Origin: Cupriavidus gilardii J11
GTDB taxonomy: Bacteria; Pseudomonadota; Gammaproteobacteria; Burkholderiales; Burkholderiaceae
DNA: 41,253 bases
NCBI RefSeq assembly: GCF_007829435.1
Contig: NZ_VLJN01000020.1
Location: 44,502 to 85,754 of the forward strand
Direction of reading: 5' to 3'
This document shows, piece by piece, positions 23,086-32,061 of the stretch. Position numbers and translations under genes: made by a program. The notes beneath the pieces were generated by a model. It was not told the DNA's origin, did no database searches, and saw only the letters and a program-made list of their open reading frames with translations. The number at the start of each line of letters is the position of its first letter. Positions within the stretch are counted from its first letter, which is position 1.

Positions 23086-25236
23086 TCAGAATCGATGGTT
23101 CATCGTGAACTCGACCCGGCGCCCGGGTCCCTGCAGCCATTGCGTTGGGTTGTAGTAAGCGGTGGACGCATACTGCCTGTCGAAGATATTGAAACCACGC
23201 AGCGACAGCGTGGTGTTCTTGCGGGCGCGCCATTGCAGAAGCACATCGGTGGTGGTGTACGCCGGCATTTCCAGCGTGTTGGCGCTATCCGCGAAGCGCC
23301 GGCCGACATAGCGCAGGCCCGCGCCGGCCGTCCAGTCCGGGAGGAAGCGCCACGTCAGCCAGGCATTGGCCAGACGTTCGGGCACGTCCGTGGGCACGTT
23401 GCCGTTGCGTGAGACGGCCGCGCCGTCCACGGCCTCGGTGAAATCGTCGTAACGCGCATGCAGCAGCGCCGCATTCGCATCGATACGCCACCCGGACAGG
23501 AATTCCCAGCCGATCGTGGCTTCGATGCCGCGCGACGATTGCTCGCCGACCTGCACGCTCTGTGAAGGATTGGCCTGATCGCGGGTGACCAGATTCTTCT
23601 TGACGATCCGATAGGCGGCAAAGGTCCATTCGCCCTTGCCGCCGGCAAAGTTCTGCTTGACGCCGGCTTCCATCTGCCGACCAGTGGACACGTCGAAATT
23701 GCTGTTGGCCGGCGTCAGCATCAGCAGCGCGCCAACCGGATCCGCGGCCTCGGAGTACTGGGCGTACACCGCCAGATCGGGCGTAAGCTGGTAAACGGTG
23801 CCGGCCCGCCAGCCAACGTGAGAGAAGTGCTTGTCGAACGATTGCTGCGCCGACAGGAGATCATGCCTGACCACATTGGCATGGTCGTAGCGCAGGCCCG
23901 CGAGCACCGACCAACGCGAGGTGACTTCGAGCCTGTCTTCCGCGAACAGCGCGTATTGCGTCGCTTCGTTGCTGTAGCGCGGCGTGGTGCCCGCGACATT
24001 GATGAAGCTGCCACGGTCGAAAACATAGGGGTCTACCGTCGAGTTCCCCGCATACGGCGAATTGTTGGTGTGCCGGAAGCTGGCGCGGTTCACATCGAAT
24101 CCGGCCGACACGGTGTTCCGCATGCCAAACAGCTCGTGCCGGATCACCGCGTCGGTGGTGTTTCCGACCTGCCATTGATCATGCAGGATTTCAACGTAGG
24201 ACGACCGGTTCACCCGCCCCGTCGCGGGCAGGTAATCGTAGTACTCGACATTGCGCCAATGCCGCCTGCTGTCGATGTAGTAGACGCGGGAACGCACCGT
24301 CGTGTCGACGTCGGGCTTCCACTGGGCCGACAGCTCGGTCCACTGGTCGTCGTATTGGATGAGGCTATCGCTGACGTTGTAGTTCTTGTCGCGCAGCGAG
24401 GCATCCTGCCGGCCCTGTACCAGCGGGATGCCGAAGTAGCGCGGCGGCTCCTGCCAGCCCCTGGCATAGCTGAGCTTGAGGCTCAGCTCCGGTGTCGGAT
24501 CCCACTGCAGCGCGCCCGATACGGACAGGTCCCTTGAATCGCCAAGGTCCACCCAACCGTCGGAGCGATTGCCGCTGACGTCGAGCCGGTACGACCATCG
24601 GTCATCGATGGCGCCGCCACTGCCAAACGCCAACCGTTGCGTGTTGTCGGTGCCGATCGTGGCCTGCACCTCGTTCTCGATGACACCGCGCGTCGGCTTC
24701 TTCGGCACCACGTTGACCACACCGCCGATGGCGCCTTCCCCATGGATGACGGAGGCCGGCCCGCGCAACACTTCGACCCGGTCCACCGCCCACGTGTCGA
24801 ACGGATACGTAATGCCGATGCCGCCGTACTGCCGCACGCCGTCATAGAGTTGCATCACCGAAGTGGAACCCGTGAAACCGCGCGCGGAGAGCGAGGCGCC
24901 GCCATTGCCGGGGTGGCCCAGGCCGGAGAGACCGGGTGCCCGGCTGATCGCGTCCACCAGCGCGGCATCGCCGCGCTGCTGCAGTTGCTCGCGTGTGATG
25001 ACATTCACGCTGGCGGGCGTCTGCATGGCGGTGAGGCCAAGATTGGAGCCGATGGCAGCGGGCTCTTCCAGAATGGTCTGTGGCGATGCGGTGACGGTGA
25101 CGGCCTGCAGCTGGTGAACCTCGCTGTTATCCGCGGCATGCGCGGGCAGGCAAGCGGCGGCGGCCGCCAGTGCGAGAGAATGCTGCCGCAGGCGGCAAGG
25201 TGTCGTGAACAATGGGTGCGGCGACTTCCGCGACAT
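23086..25236 (-). CDS. TonB-dependent siderophore receptor (FpvA/FhuE type)
   Basis: 716 aa. Signal peptide about 1-35; TonB-box-like stretch LQAVTVTA (43-50); plug domain about 60-175 (SVNVITREQL, VDRVEVLRGPASVIHGEGA); 22-strand barrel to the end, finishing with the FpvA-like YNPTQWLQGPGRR and a terminal Phe. It imports a ferric siderophore or similar chelate with TonB energy. There is no signalling domain before the TonB box, so it is not a surface-signalling receptor. No clear Fur box was found in the 175 bases upstream. It converges with the kinase gene. Confidence 0.93.
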   Translation of the reverse strand: MSRKSPHPLFTTPCRLRQHSLALAAAAACLPAHAADNSEVHQLQAVTVTASPQTILEEPAAIGSNLGLTAMQTPASVNVITREQLQQRGDAALVDAISRAPGLSGLGHPGNGGASLSARGFTGSTSVMQLYDGVRQYGGIGITYPFDTWAVDRVEVLRGPASVIHGEGAIGGVVNVVPKKPTRGVIENEVQATIGTDNTQRLAFGSGGAIDDRWSYRLDVSGNRSDGWVDLGDSRDLSVSGALQWDPTPELSLKLSYARGWQEPPRYFGIPLVQGRQDASLRDKNYNVSDSLIQYDDQWTELSAQWKPDVDTTVRSRVYYIDSRRHWRNVEYYDYLPATGRVNRSSYVEILHDQWQVGNTTDAVIRHELFGMRNTVSAGFDVNRASFRHTNNSPYAGNSTVDPYVFDRGSFINVAGTTPRYSNEATQYALFAEDRLEVTSRWSVLAGLRYDHANVVRHDLLSAQQSFDKHFSHVGWRAGTVYQLTPDLAVYAQYSEAADPVGALLMLTPANSNFDVSTGRQMEAGVKQNFAGGKGEWTFAAYRIVKKNLVTRDQANPSQSVQVGEQSSRGIEATIGWEFLSGWRIDANAALLHARYDDFTEAVDGAAVSRNGNVPTDVPERLANAWLTWRFLPDWTAGAGLRYVGRRFADSANTLEMPAYTTTDVLLQWRARKNTTLSLRGFNIFDRQYASTAYYNPTQWLQGPGRRVEFTMNHRF

Positions 25237-25411
25237 GGGAATCGGCTTTTGCTTTAGGAAAGCGACCGATTTTAGTTTGTGACGCCTAGATCAATATGCG
25301 ACAGATAGCCGCAGCGGCACGGATCCCAACTTGCTCACCAGCCTGGCGGGCACGGGTCCGGGCTTGCCGCGACGCCAACGGCAGGCTGGCACCGTGCGGC
25401 GTCTGCCCTTG

Positions 25412-25906
25412 TCAGGGCGGCAATGGCCCGTCCGCCAGCAGGATGCCATCGGCATCGCAAAAAAAGTACGAGCCGGGAACGAATTCCATCCCGAGGAACG
25501 CGATGGTGCCGCCGCGCTGCGCGGGTCCGGCCGCGCTGGCCCGGATCGGCACCGTTCCGAGGGCGAGCACGCCAATATCGATGGAGGACAACCCATCCCG
25601 GTCGCGCACCGCCCCATGGATGACGACGCCTGCCCAGCCATTGCCGTGCGCCAGCCTCGCCATGTTGTCGCCCAGCACGGCGGCACGCAGCGAGCCGCCA
25701 GCATCGACGACCAACACCCTGCCGTTCCCCGGCTCGGCAAGGCATGCGCGCACCGCCTTGGGGTCCTCGATGCTTCGAAGGGTCTCGATGGGGCCGAAGA
25801 AGACCGTGCGACCTCCGTAGCTCGCGAAGGGACTGCAATATCCCCGCACGCGTTCACCATGACGGTCGGCGAGATCGCTGGTCGGTTCACAAGGGAAGGC
25901 TGGCAT
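25412..25906 (-). CDS. RraA-like aldolase/decarboxylase (HMG/CHA aldolase family)
   Basis: 164 aa. The family core is present: GDNMARLAHGNGWAGVVIHG (about 78-97) followed by AVRDRD, where the Arg-Asp pair serves catalysis and metal binding. Members cleave 4-hydroxy-4-methyl-2-oxoglutarate or 4-carboxy-4-hydroxy-2-oxoadipate, often decarboxylate oxaloacetate, or bind RNase E (RraA). Its place 42 nt behind a tricarboxylate-type receptor gene favours the enzyme role. ATG 25906 has only a weak ribosome site. Confidence 0.85.
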   Translation of the reverse strand: MPAFPCEPTSDLADRHGERVRGYCSPFASYGGRTVFFGPIETLRSIEDPKAVRACLAEPGNGRVLVVDAGGSLRAAVLGDNMARLAHGNGWAGVVIHGAVRDRDGLSSIDIGVLALGTVPIRASAAGPAQRGGTIAFLGMEFVPGSYFFCDADGILLADGPLPP

Positions 25907-25948
25907 CGCGGAAATCCAGATTGTCGTGGTTCGGAACGACGCGGCTTC

Positions 25949-26944
25949 TCAGTTCAGTGTGGCACCCGCCTGCCTGACGATCCGGCCATGCTTGTCCAGC
26001 TCGCGCTTGAGAAATGGTGCCGCTTCCGACGGTCCGCTTCCGACGATGACCACGCCCTGATTCGCGAGGCTGTCACGCACGGCACGCTCGTCCAGCGTCG
26101 CCTTGATCTTTCCCTGCACGTCGTCGACGTTCCGCTTGTCCATGCCGGCGGGTCCGACGATGGCCAGCCAGGCGTCGAAGCTGTACCGGGGCAGCCCCGA
26201 TTCGGCCAGCGTCGGCAAGTCCGGCAGCGTGGGCACGCGCTCGGGCGTCGATACCGCGATGGCGCGCAGCTTGCCGGCCTTGATCAGCGGCAATACGGCG
26301 GGCACCGTCAGGAAGCCCAGCTGGACCTGGCCGGACAGAAGGTCCGTCGTGTAGTTCCCCGCGCCCTTGTAGGGGATATGTTTCGCATTCGCTCCCGCTT
26401 CGGTCAGGAACAGCTGGCCCGCCAGATGCAACACGGTGCCATTGCCTGACGACCCGTAATTGAGCGCGCCCGGCTTCGACTTGAGCAGCGCGATCAGTTC
26501 ACCGGTGGTTTTCGCTTCGACCGATGGGTTGACGACCAGCACCAGCGGAAGCGTGCCGACGACCGTAATGGGTGTGATGTCCTTCAGCGCGTCGTATGGA
26601 AGGCTCTTGTAGATAAATGGGTTGATCACATGATTGGACGAGATCAGGCCCAGCGTGAAGCCATCCTTCGGGGCCCGCACGATCTGTTGCGTTCCGGGAA
26701 CGCCGCCGGCCCCGGCGATGTTTTCGACGACAACCGGATGTCCGAGCTTCTTGCCCATGGTGTCGCTGATGGCGCGGGCCACGGCGTCCGCCTGCGATCC
26801 GGGCTGTGTGGGAACGATCAGCCGGACCGGCTTGTCGCCCAGCGATTGCGCCGTGGCGGAGGCCGATACGGCGGCGAAAGCCAGCGTCGTCGCGGCAAGC
26901 ATGGCGCGCACAATGCGCGCACGACCGGTGAATTGGATGGGCAT
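25949..26944 (-). CDS. Bug-family (TctC-like) periplasmic solute receptor
   Basis: 331 aa from ATG 26944 (GGAG 8 nt upstream; a GTG at 26971 is in frame). Signal peptide about 1-33 (cleavage near ATA-QSL). The family segments VRLIVPTQPGSQADAVAR and VVENIAGAGGVPGTQ are clear, with GSSGNGTVLHLAG around residue 165. Such receptors are very numerous in Burkholderiales and bind carboxylates; many act without neighbouring membrane subunits, and none are encoded here. Probable operon with the RraA-like gene. Confidence 0.93.
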   Translation of the reverse strand: MPIQFTGRARIVRAMLAATTLAFAAVSASATAQSLGDKPVRLIVPTQPGSQADAVARAISDTMGKKLGHPVVVENIAGAGGVPGTQQIVRAPKDGFTLGLISSNHVINPFIYKSLPYDALKDITPITVVGTLPLVLVVNPSVEAKTTGELIALLKSKPGALNYGSSGNGTVLHLAGQLFLTEAGANAKHIPYKGAGNYTTDLLSGQVQLGFLTVPAVLPLIKAGKLRAIAVSTPERVPTLPDLPTLAESGLPRYSFDAWLAIVGPAGMDKRNVDDVQGKIKATLDERAVRDSLANQGVVIVGSGPSEAAPFLKRELDKHGRIVRQAGATLN

Positions 26945-27049
26945 ACCGTTGTCTCCGAATGTTTCAGGCACTCGTGCTGGCGCCTTGAACGCGGAGTCTA
27001 GTATGCGGCCCGGGTTGCAAAAAAATGCTAATCGGGCGAACCGGGTATG

Positions 27050-27955
27050 TCAGTTCGGCATATCGGCGTCGGTCCGTCGCAGCGCGGCGATCAGCGCGGA
27101 GATGGCCCGCAGCCGGGGCATCTTGAACGGCGCGTACAGCAGCAGTTGCCGTTCGCGCCACGGCTCGTCCAGCGCCACGCGGGCGAAGCGGCGGGTCCCC
27201 GCGTACGCCGCGCCCGCACTGGAAGGCAGCACGGCGATGCCCAGGCCCGCCTCCACCATCCGGCAGCCCGCATCGAAGCTGGACACGGCCACGCACTGGT
27301 TGATCGGCCGGCGAAGATTGGCGGCCTGCTCGCGCAGCGCCTGATCGAGCGCGCCACCGGGCTGCACGACGATCAGCGGATGCTCCAGGACCTCGGCGAA
27401 GCGCACCCGCTTGCGCTTTGCCAGCGGATGTCCGGAAGGCAACACCACGTTGAGCGGGTCATCGGCGAAGTGCCATGTTTCCAGGCCGGGCGGCGCGTCC
27501 GCTTGGACGCCGACGCCGACGTCGGCGCGATCGTCCAGGCACGCACGCAGCGTTTCCCCTGTCGATCGCTCGCACAGCGCGATCTCGACGCGCGGATATT
27601 CCTTCTTGAACGCGCTCAGGCGTTCGGGCAGGAAGCCGACGATCGCGGACGGGCTGGCGGACAGCCGCACCACCCCCCCGACCTGGTCGCCAAGGTCCTG
27701 TACTTCTCTCGCGAACGCCGCCAGATCGTCGTTCAGCTTCCTGCCCAGCTCCAGCGCGCGCGCGCCGGCATCGGTCAGCGCGACGCCGGATGGCGAGCGG
27801 ATGAACAGCGGTACGCCGAGGCTGCGCTCAAGGTCCGCGATGCGTCGGCTCAGCGCCGATTGCGCGATGTGCTCGGCTTCGGCCGCGCGCTTGATGGAGC
27901 CTTCCCTGGCCGCCGCCAGGAACAGCTGGATACTGAGGGGGTCGATGCGGGGCAT
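27050..27955 (-). CDS. LysR-family regulator
   Basis: 301 aa. N-terminal winged helix-turn-helix (about 5-65: AAAREGSIKRAAEAEHIAQS, then SALSRRIADLERSLGVPLF), effector-binding domain about 90-295. It is divergent from the aconitase-like gene and 105 bases upstream of the Bug gene on the same strand, so it likely controls both. The effector is unknown; a tricarboxylate is a guess from its neighbours. Confidence 0.92.
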   Translation of the reverse strand: MPRIDPLSIQLFLAAAREGSIKRAAEAEHIAQSALSRRIADLERSLGVPLFIRSPSGVALTDAGARALELGRKLNDDLAAFAREVQDLGDQVGGVVRLSASPSAIVGFLPERLSAFKKEYPRVEIALCERSTGETLRACLDDRADVGVGVQADAPPGLETWHFADDPLNVVLPSGHPLAKRKRVRFAEVLEHPLIVVQPGGALDQALREQAANLRRPINQCVAVSSFDAGCRMVEAGLGIAVLPSSAGAAYAGTRRFARVALDEPWRERQLLLYAPFKMPRLRAISALIAALRRTDADMPN

Positions 27956-27973
27956 GTTTTACGATCCGGTGTG

Positions 27974-27992
27974 TCGGCATAGGGTATACCGA
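27974..27992. promoter_or_regulatory. Candidate LysR-type operator between lysR and aconitase-like gene
   Basis: TCGGCATA-GGG-TATACCGA: arms of 8 bp with 7 complementary pairs around a 3-nt centre, 19 bases upstream of the LysR start and about 90 before the divergent gene. Spacing fits a LysR recognition dyad. Confidence 0.5.
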
Positions 27993-28081
27993 ATCCAGAT
28001 AGCCGGGTTGCCACATTGGCGCTTGGATGAACGACGGCATCCGCTCTACAGTGCATGGGCCTTCGTCAAGGAGACCCTCGC

Positions 28082-30049
28082 ATGACGCTGTTCCGGCCCG
28101 CCGGCCGCATTTTGTTTCTCACGCAATCGGCCGACGAGCTGGAGCGCCAGCTTCGCGGCGACAGCCCGGACGCCGACCGGATCGGACCCTTGCGCGATGA
28201 TGTCTCGACCGACGAGATCACGCCGGTGCCGATCCTGACCCACTACGACGAGGCATTGGGCCGCTATCCCTACACCGGGCTCAAGGCGGACGACAGGCTG
28301 CCCATCGGCGTCGACGCCATCCGCAATGGCGGCTTTTCGGTCACTGTAGCCGGCAATCGCTATGGCAAGGGCTCGTCCCGCGAGCACAGCCCGGCGGCCG
28401 AGAAGCTGGCGGGAATCCAGCTGGTCATCGCGAAAAGCTTCGAGCGCATCTATCGGCAGAATGCCGACAATATCGGCTTGCTCACGTCCACCGATTTCGG
28501 ACTGGTGCCACGCCTGCTGGCCGGCGAGGCCATCCCGATGGAGGAACTCGTCGCCGGAAGGGATGCGCTGGCCGCCGCCATCCTGAGGCAGGGAGGACTG
28601 CTGCGCTTCGGCCAGGCCTGTCTGCGGAATGTCAGCCCCTCCCCGGCGCCGGCCGACGACGTGCCACGCACGCTGTTCGAGAAGATCGTGCTTCGGCATG
28701 CGCTGGCGACGCCCGTCACGCCGACCACGCCACAAGTGGGCGAGGGACTGTTCGTGCGGGCCGACTGGCGCTTCATCCATGAGTACTACACCGGCATGTG
28801 CGCCCATATGCTGCATGCCACGTTCGGCCGGCCGCTGTCGCTGCGCGAGCCCGAGCGGATCGTCGTATTCGAGGACCATACATCGTATGTGTCCGAAAGC
28901 CCCGCGCATCTGCGCGGCGGCATCGTCGACAACGTCGTGCAGATGTACATGGCGCAGCGGCGCTTCGCCAGGGACTATGGCCTGCGTTTCCACCGGACGC
29001 TGACCGAGCAGGAGGCCCGCACCGACGATGGCAGCCACGTTGCCGGCATTTCGCACGCCATGATGGCGGAGCACTATGCATTGCCGGGGCAGGTCGTGGT
29101 CGGGACCGATTCGCATACACCCCACAGTGGCGCGCTCGGCTGCGTGGCCTTCGGCGTCGGCACGACGGATATGGCGAACGCCTTCGTGACCGGCGCCGTC
29201 CGCATGACCATGCCGGCGAGCCTGCGGGTCAACCTCCATGGCGTGCTGCCGGCCGGCGTGACGGCGAAGGATGTCGTGCTGCATCTGCTGTCCGACGACA
29301 CCATCCGCGGCGGCGCGGGCGTCGGCAAGGTATTCGAATTCACCGGGCCGGTGGTGGCCGCGATGTCGATCGACGAGCGCGCGACCATGACCAATATGTG
29401 CGCCGAGCTTGGCGGCTTCACCGGCATCGTCGCTCCGGACGCCGAGACGGTGCGCTTCCTGCGGGAACGGCGCGGCGTGGATTTCACCATCGAGCCGTGG
29501 ATGCGCAGCGACGACGGCGCGCGCTATTCGGCGACGATCGATATCGACTGCGGCCAACTCGCCCCCATGGTCGCCAGGCCCGGTGACCCGGGCAATGGCC
29601 TGCCGCTCGATCAACTCACCGAGCCCGTGGCGATCGACATCGCCTACGGCGGCTCATGCACGGCGGGAAAGCGGGAAGACTTCGACCAGTACCACGCCGT
29701 GCTGCGATGGGCGGCGGACCGCGGGCTGAAAGTACCGCCCAACGTCACGCTCTATCTGCAGTTCGGCACCACCGCCGTGCGCGACTACTGCATCGAGCAG
29801 GGCTATCTGGATGCCTTCGAGGCGGTCGGGGCGCGCATCCTGCAGCCGTCCTGCGGCGCATGCGCGAACTGCGGGCCCGGATCGTCGACCGATGCGGCGC
29901 AGGTCACGGTCAGTTCGATCAACCGCAACTTCCCCGGACGGTCCGGGCCAGGCAAAGTGTGGCTCGCAAGCCCGCCGACGGTGGCGGCAAGCGCCATCGC
30001 CGGACGTCTGGTGTCGTTCGACGCGCTACGCCGGGATTGCGGCAATTGA
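28082..30049 (+). CDS. Aconitase-superfamily hydratase with N-terminal swivel domain (LeuD-LeuC fusion order)
   Basis: 655 aa, start ATG 28082 with AAGGAG 9 nt upstream. The N-terminal 180 residues are the swivel (LeuD-like) domain: YGKGSSREHSPAAEKLAGIQ near residues 92-111. The remaining 450 are the catalytic LeuC-like part with TDSHTPHSGALG, and Fe-S cysteines Cys526 (GGSCTAGK), Cys591 and Cys594 (SCGACANC). In ordinary aconitase A the swivel domain comes last; here it is first, without the extra N-terminal domain of AcnB. It should isomerise or hydrate a tri- or dicarboxylate (citrate/aconitate, isopropylmalate or a methylated analogue). With the Bug receptor and RraA-like aldolase it suggests a carboxylate-utilisation locus. 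Confidence 0.88.
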   Translation: MTLFRPAGRILFLTQSADELERQLRGDSPDADRIGPLRDDVSTDEITPVPILTHYDEALGRYPYTGLKADDRLPIGVDAIRNGGFSVTVAGNRYGKGSSREHSPAAEKLAGIQLVIAKSFERIYRQNADNIGLLTSTDFGLVPRLLAGEAIPMEELVAGRDALAAAILRQGGLLRFGQACLRNVSPSPAPADDVPRTLFEKIVLRHALATPVTPTTPQVGEGLFVRADWRFIHEYYTGMCAHMLHATFGRPLSLREPERIVVFEDHTSYVSESPAHLRGGIVDNVVQMYMAQRRFARDYGLRFHRTLTEQEARTDDGSHVAGISHAMMAEHYALPGQVVVGTDSHTPHSGALGCVAFGVGTTDMANAFVTGAVRMTMPASLRVNLHGVLPAGVTAKDVVLHLLSDDTIRGGAGVGKVFEFTGPVVAAMSIDERATMTNMCAELGGFTGIVAPDAETVRFLRERRGVDFTIEPWMRSDDGARYSATIDIDCGQLAPMVARPGDPGNGLPLDQLTEPVAIDIAYGGSCTAGKREDFDQYHAVLRWAADRGLKVPPNVTLYLQFGTTAVRDYCIEQGYLDAFEAVGARILQPSCGACANCGPGSSTDAAQVTVSSINRNFPGRSGPGKVWLASPPTVAASAIAGRLVSFDALRRDCGN

Positions 30050-30079
30050 GCGACGCGCGGGCAAGCGCGTCCCTCGACA

Positions 30080-30730
30080 TCAGAATCCGGTAGCGGCGCG
30101 ATGCGCCAGCAAGGTCGCCAACACCATCATCGTCACACCGACAAGCGTGTCCAGCATGCGCCAGGCCGACGGCCGCGCAAACCATGGCGCGAGCCAGCCG
30201 GCGCCATAGCCGAGCACGCCGAACCAGCACAGGCTTGCCGCGCTCGCGCCGGCGACGAACCAGCCCCGTAGCGGCGCGGGCTGCTGCGCGCCGATGCTGC
30301 CGACCAGCAACACCGTGTCGAGATACACATGCGGATTGAGCAGCGTGAAGGCCGCCGCCTGCGCCATCGCGGCGCCCCGCCCTGGCCCGGCGCCCCCGGG
30401 GTTGGCATGCATCTCGTGTGAAACCCGCGCGCGACGCAACGCCTGCAGCCCGTAGGCAGCCAGGAAGGCGGCACCGGCCAGCGCGAGCGCGCGCGCCAAC
30501 CCGGGCCGATCTCCCAGCGCCTGGGCCATGCCGAGGACTCCCGCGCAGATCAACAACGCGTCCGCGCCAGCGCAGAACATCACGACGCTGCCAACGTACT
30601 CGCGGCGCAGGCCCTGGCGCAGCACGAAGGCGTTTTGCGCGCCGATGGCCACGATGAGTCCGAGGCCGAGCGCGAGGCCCTGGGCAAATGCGGGAACGCC
30701 CGGGGAAAGGAGGTGGGGCAAAGTCATCAT
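30080..30730 (-). CDS. argO: LysE/ArgO-family amino acid exporter
   Basis: 216 aa, six predicted membrane helices. Family markers: LIVAIGAQNAFVLRQGL (28-44) and FTLLNPHVYLDTVLLVGSIG (133-152). Exports arginine or lysine (and toxic analogues). It is divergent from an ArgP/LysG-type regulator gene with 71 bases between, the standard arrangement for this exporter. Confidence 0.93.
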   Translation of the reverse strand: MMTLPHLLSPGVPAFAQGLALGLGLIVAIGAQNAFVLRQGLRREYVGSVVMFCAGADALLICAGVLGMAQALGDRPGLARALALAGAAFLAAYGLQALRRARVSHEMHANPGGAGPGRGAAMAQAAAFTLLNPHVYLDTVLLVGSIGAQQPAPLRGWFVAGASAASLCWFGVLGYGAGWLAPWFARPSAWRMLDTLVGVTMMVLATLLAHRAATGF

Positions 30731-30761
30731 GCGCGAAGCTTGCCAGCAGGACGCCGTGAAG

Positions 30762-30795
30762 CCAAACTATCTTTTCTTACGCTGAATTAGATTGG
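30762..30795. promoter_or_regulatory. Candidate ArgP/LysG binding dyad in the argO-argP interval
   Basis: CCAAACTAT (30762-30770) and TTAGATTGG (30787-30795) are imperfect inverted repeats (7 of 9 pairs) spaced by 16 nt in the A+T-rich centre of the divergent interval. Confidence 0.4.
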
Positions 30796-30801
30796 CTAAC
30801 G

Positions 30802-31698
30802 ATGCTCGACTATCCTGCGCTGGCTGCCCTGGCCGCGGTCGTGCGCGAAGGGAGTTTCGAACGCGCGGCGCGCGCGCTTCATGTCACGCCTTCCGCCATT
30901 TCGCAGCGCATCCGCGTGCTGGAAGAGCGGGTCGGTTGCGCGCTGGTGGTGCGCGAGCAGCCGTGCCGGGCAACCGAGACCGGCCGCCGCCTGTGCCAGC
31001 ACATCGACCGGGTCAGGCTGCTCGAGCAGGAGCTGCAGGACGCCCTGCCGACACTCGCAGCCGACGACGCCGCGCGAGTGCCACTGCCCGTGGCGGTGAA
31101 CGCCGATAGCCTGGCCACATGGTTCGCGCCCGCCGTGGCGGCATTCGCGGCCACGGCCCCGGTACTGATGGAAGTCGCCGTGGACGACCAGGACCACACC
31201 GCGGGGTGGCTGCGCAGCGGGACCGTTCTGGCCGCCGTGACGGCAACCCCCCGCCCACCCGCGGGCTGCGGCAGCCGGCCGTTGGGCGCGATGCGCTACC
31301 TGGCCGCGGCCAGTCCCGCGTTCATGGCGCGCCATTTCGCCGACGGCGTGGACGCCCGCAGCCTCGCGCGCGCGCCGAGCCTGTCGTTCAATGCAAAGGA
31401 TGAATTGCAGGACCAATGGACTCGCCGCCTCTGTCATCGCCATGTCGAGCTGCCCCGGCACACACTGCCGTCGTCGCAGGCGTTCGTTACCGCGGCGCTG
31501 GCCGGCATGGGCTGGGGCATGCATCCCGAGGCGCTGATCGCGCCCTACCTCACGCGCGGGTCCCTGGTCGAACTGGTCCCCGGCACGCCGCTGGACGTGC
31601 CGCTGTACTGGCAGCAGGCTCGCGTGGCTTCGGGCGTGCTGGATGGGTTGACGAGGGGAGTATTGGAGGCGGCGCGGGGGGCGCTGCTCAGGCCTTGA
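30802..31698 (+). CDS. argP: ArgP/LysG-type LysR regulator
   Basis: 298 aa. Helix-turn-helix at about 3-60 (VVREGSFERAARALHVTPSA then ISQRIRVLEERVG), effector domain about 90-295. Sequence features and the divergent argO neighbour identify it as the exporter's activator, responding to basic amino acids. ATG 30802; ribosome site weak. Confidence 0.92.
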   Translation: MLDYPALAALAAVVREGSFERAARALHVTPSAISQRIRVLEERVGCALVVREQPCRATETGRRLCQHIDRVRLLEQELQDALPTLAADDAARVPLPVAVNADSLATWFAPAVAAFAATAPVLMEVAVDDQDHTAGWLRSGTVLAAVTATPRPPAGCGSRPLGAMRYLAAASPAFMARHFADGVDARSLARAPSLSFNAKDELQDQWTRRLCHRHVELPRHTLPSSQAFVTAALAGMGWGMHPEALIAPYLTRGSLVELVPGTPLDVPLYWQQARVASGVLDGLTRGVLEAARGALLRP

Positions 31699-31866
31699 TG
31701 GCGGTGCGTCGGCCAAAAGAAAAGGACCGCCATTTGGGGAACGCCCTCCTGGTGGCCATGCATTGCCCGAAATTTGCCTACGTTTTTCGGACACGCAAGG
31801 ACTGCGGGCTGCCCGCCGCACATTGCTGCCGGCATGAGGTGAGAGGCCGGCGCGAGGGGCACGACC

Positions 31867-31897
31867 CAAAAGAAAAAGGCCTCCATTACTGGAGGCC
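31867..31897 (-). terminator. Terminator downstream of tRNA-Arg
   Basis: Stem GGCCTCC (31878-31884) with GGAGGCC (31891-31897), 6-nt loop, then on the minus strand a T-rich tail (five T, C, four T). It lies 11 bases past the tRNA 3' end. Confidence 0.85.
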
Positions 31898-31908
31898 CTT
31901 CGCATAGG

Positions 31909-31985
31909 TGGCGCGGCTGGCAGGATTCGAACCCACGACCCCTTGGTTCGTAGCCAAGTACTCTATCCAACTGAGCTACAGCCGC
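31909..31985 (-). tRNA. tRNA-Arg (anticodon ACG)
   Basis: 77 nt including an encoded CCA. The acceptor stem GCGGCTG pairs with CAGCCGC; the D-arm contains AGCTCAGTTGGATAGAG; the anticodon stem-loop is TTGGCTACGAACCAA with ACG in the loop; the T-arm is GTGGGTTCGAATCC. Reads CGU/CGC/CGA codons after A34 is deaminated to inosine. Confidence 0.97.
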
Positions 31986-31998
31986 ACGCGAGGGCGCA

Positions 31999-32026
31999 AT
32001 TGTATCGCAGTCGGGCGCGAATGCAA
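31999..32026 (-). promoter_or_regulatory. Promoter of tRNA-Arg
   Basis: -35 TTGCAT (32021-32026), 16-nt spacer, -10 TACAAT (31999-32004), minus strand. The predicted start of transcription is only a few bases before the mature 5' end at 31985. Confidence 0.6.
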
Positions 32027-32061
32027 GCTTTTTGTTTTTGACCGCCTGTTCGTCGCGATCG

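Noticed and set aside
25237-25411. Fur box upstream of the TonB-dependent receptor
   Set aside because: No sequence close to the 19-bp Fur consensus was seen; iron control is not demonstrated by the sequence.
30052-30071. Hairpin GACGCGC/GCGCGTC between the convergent aconitase-like and argO genes
   Set aside because: The stem is good but there is no T-run on either side, so a terminator cannot be claimed.
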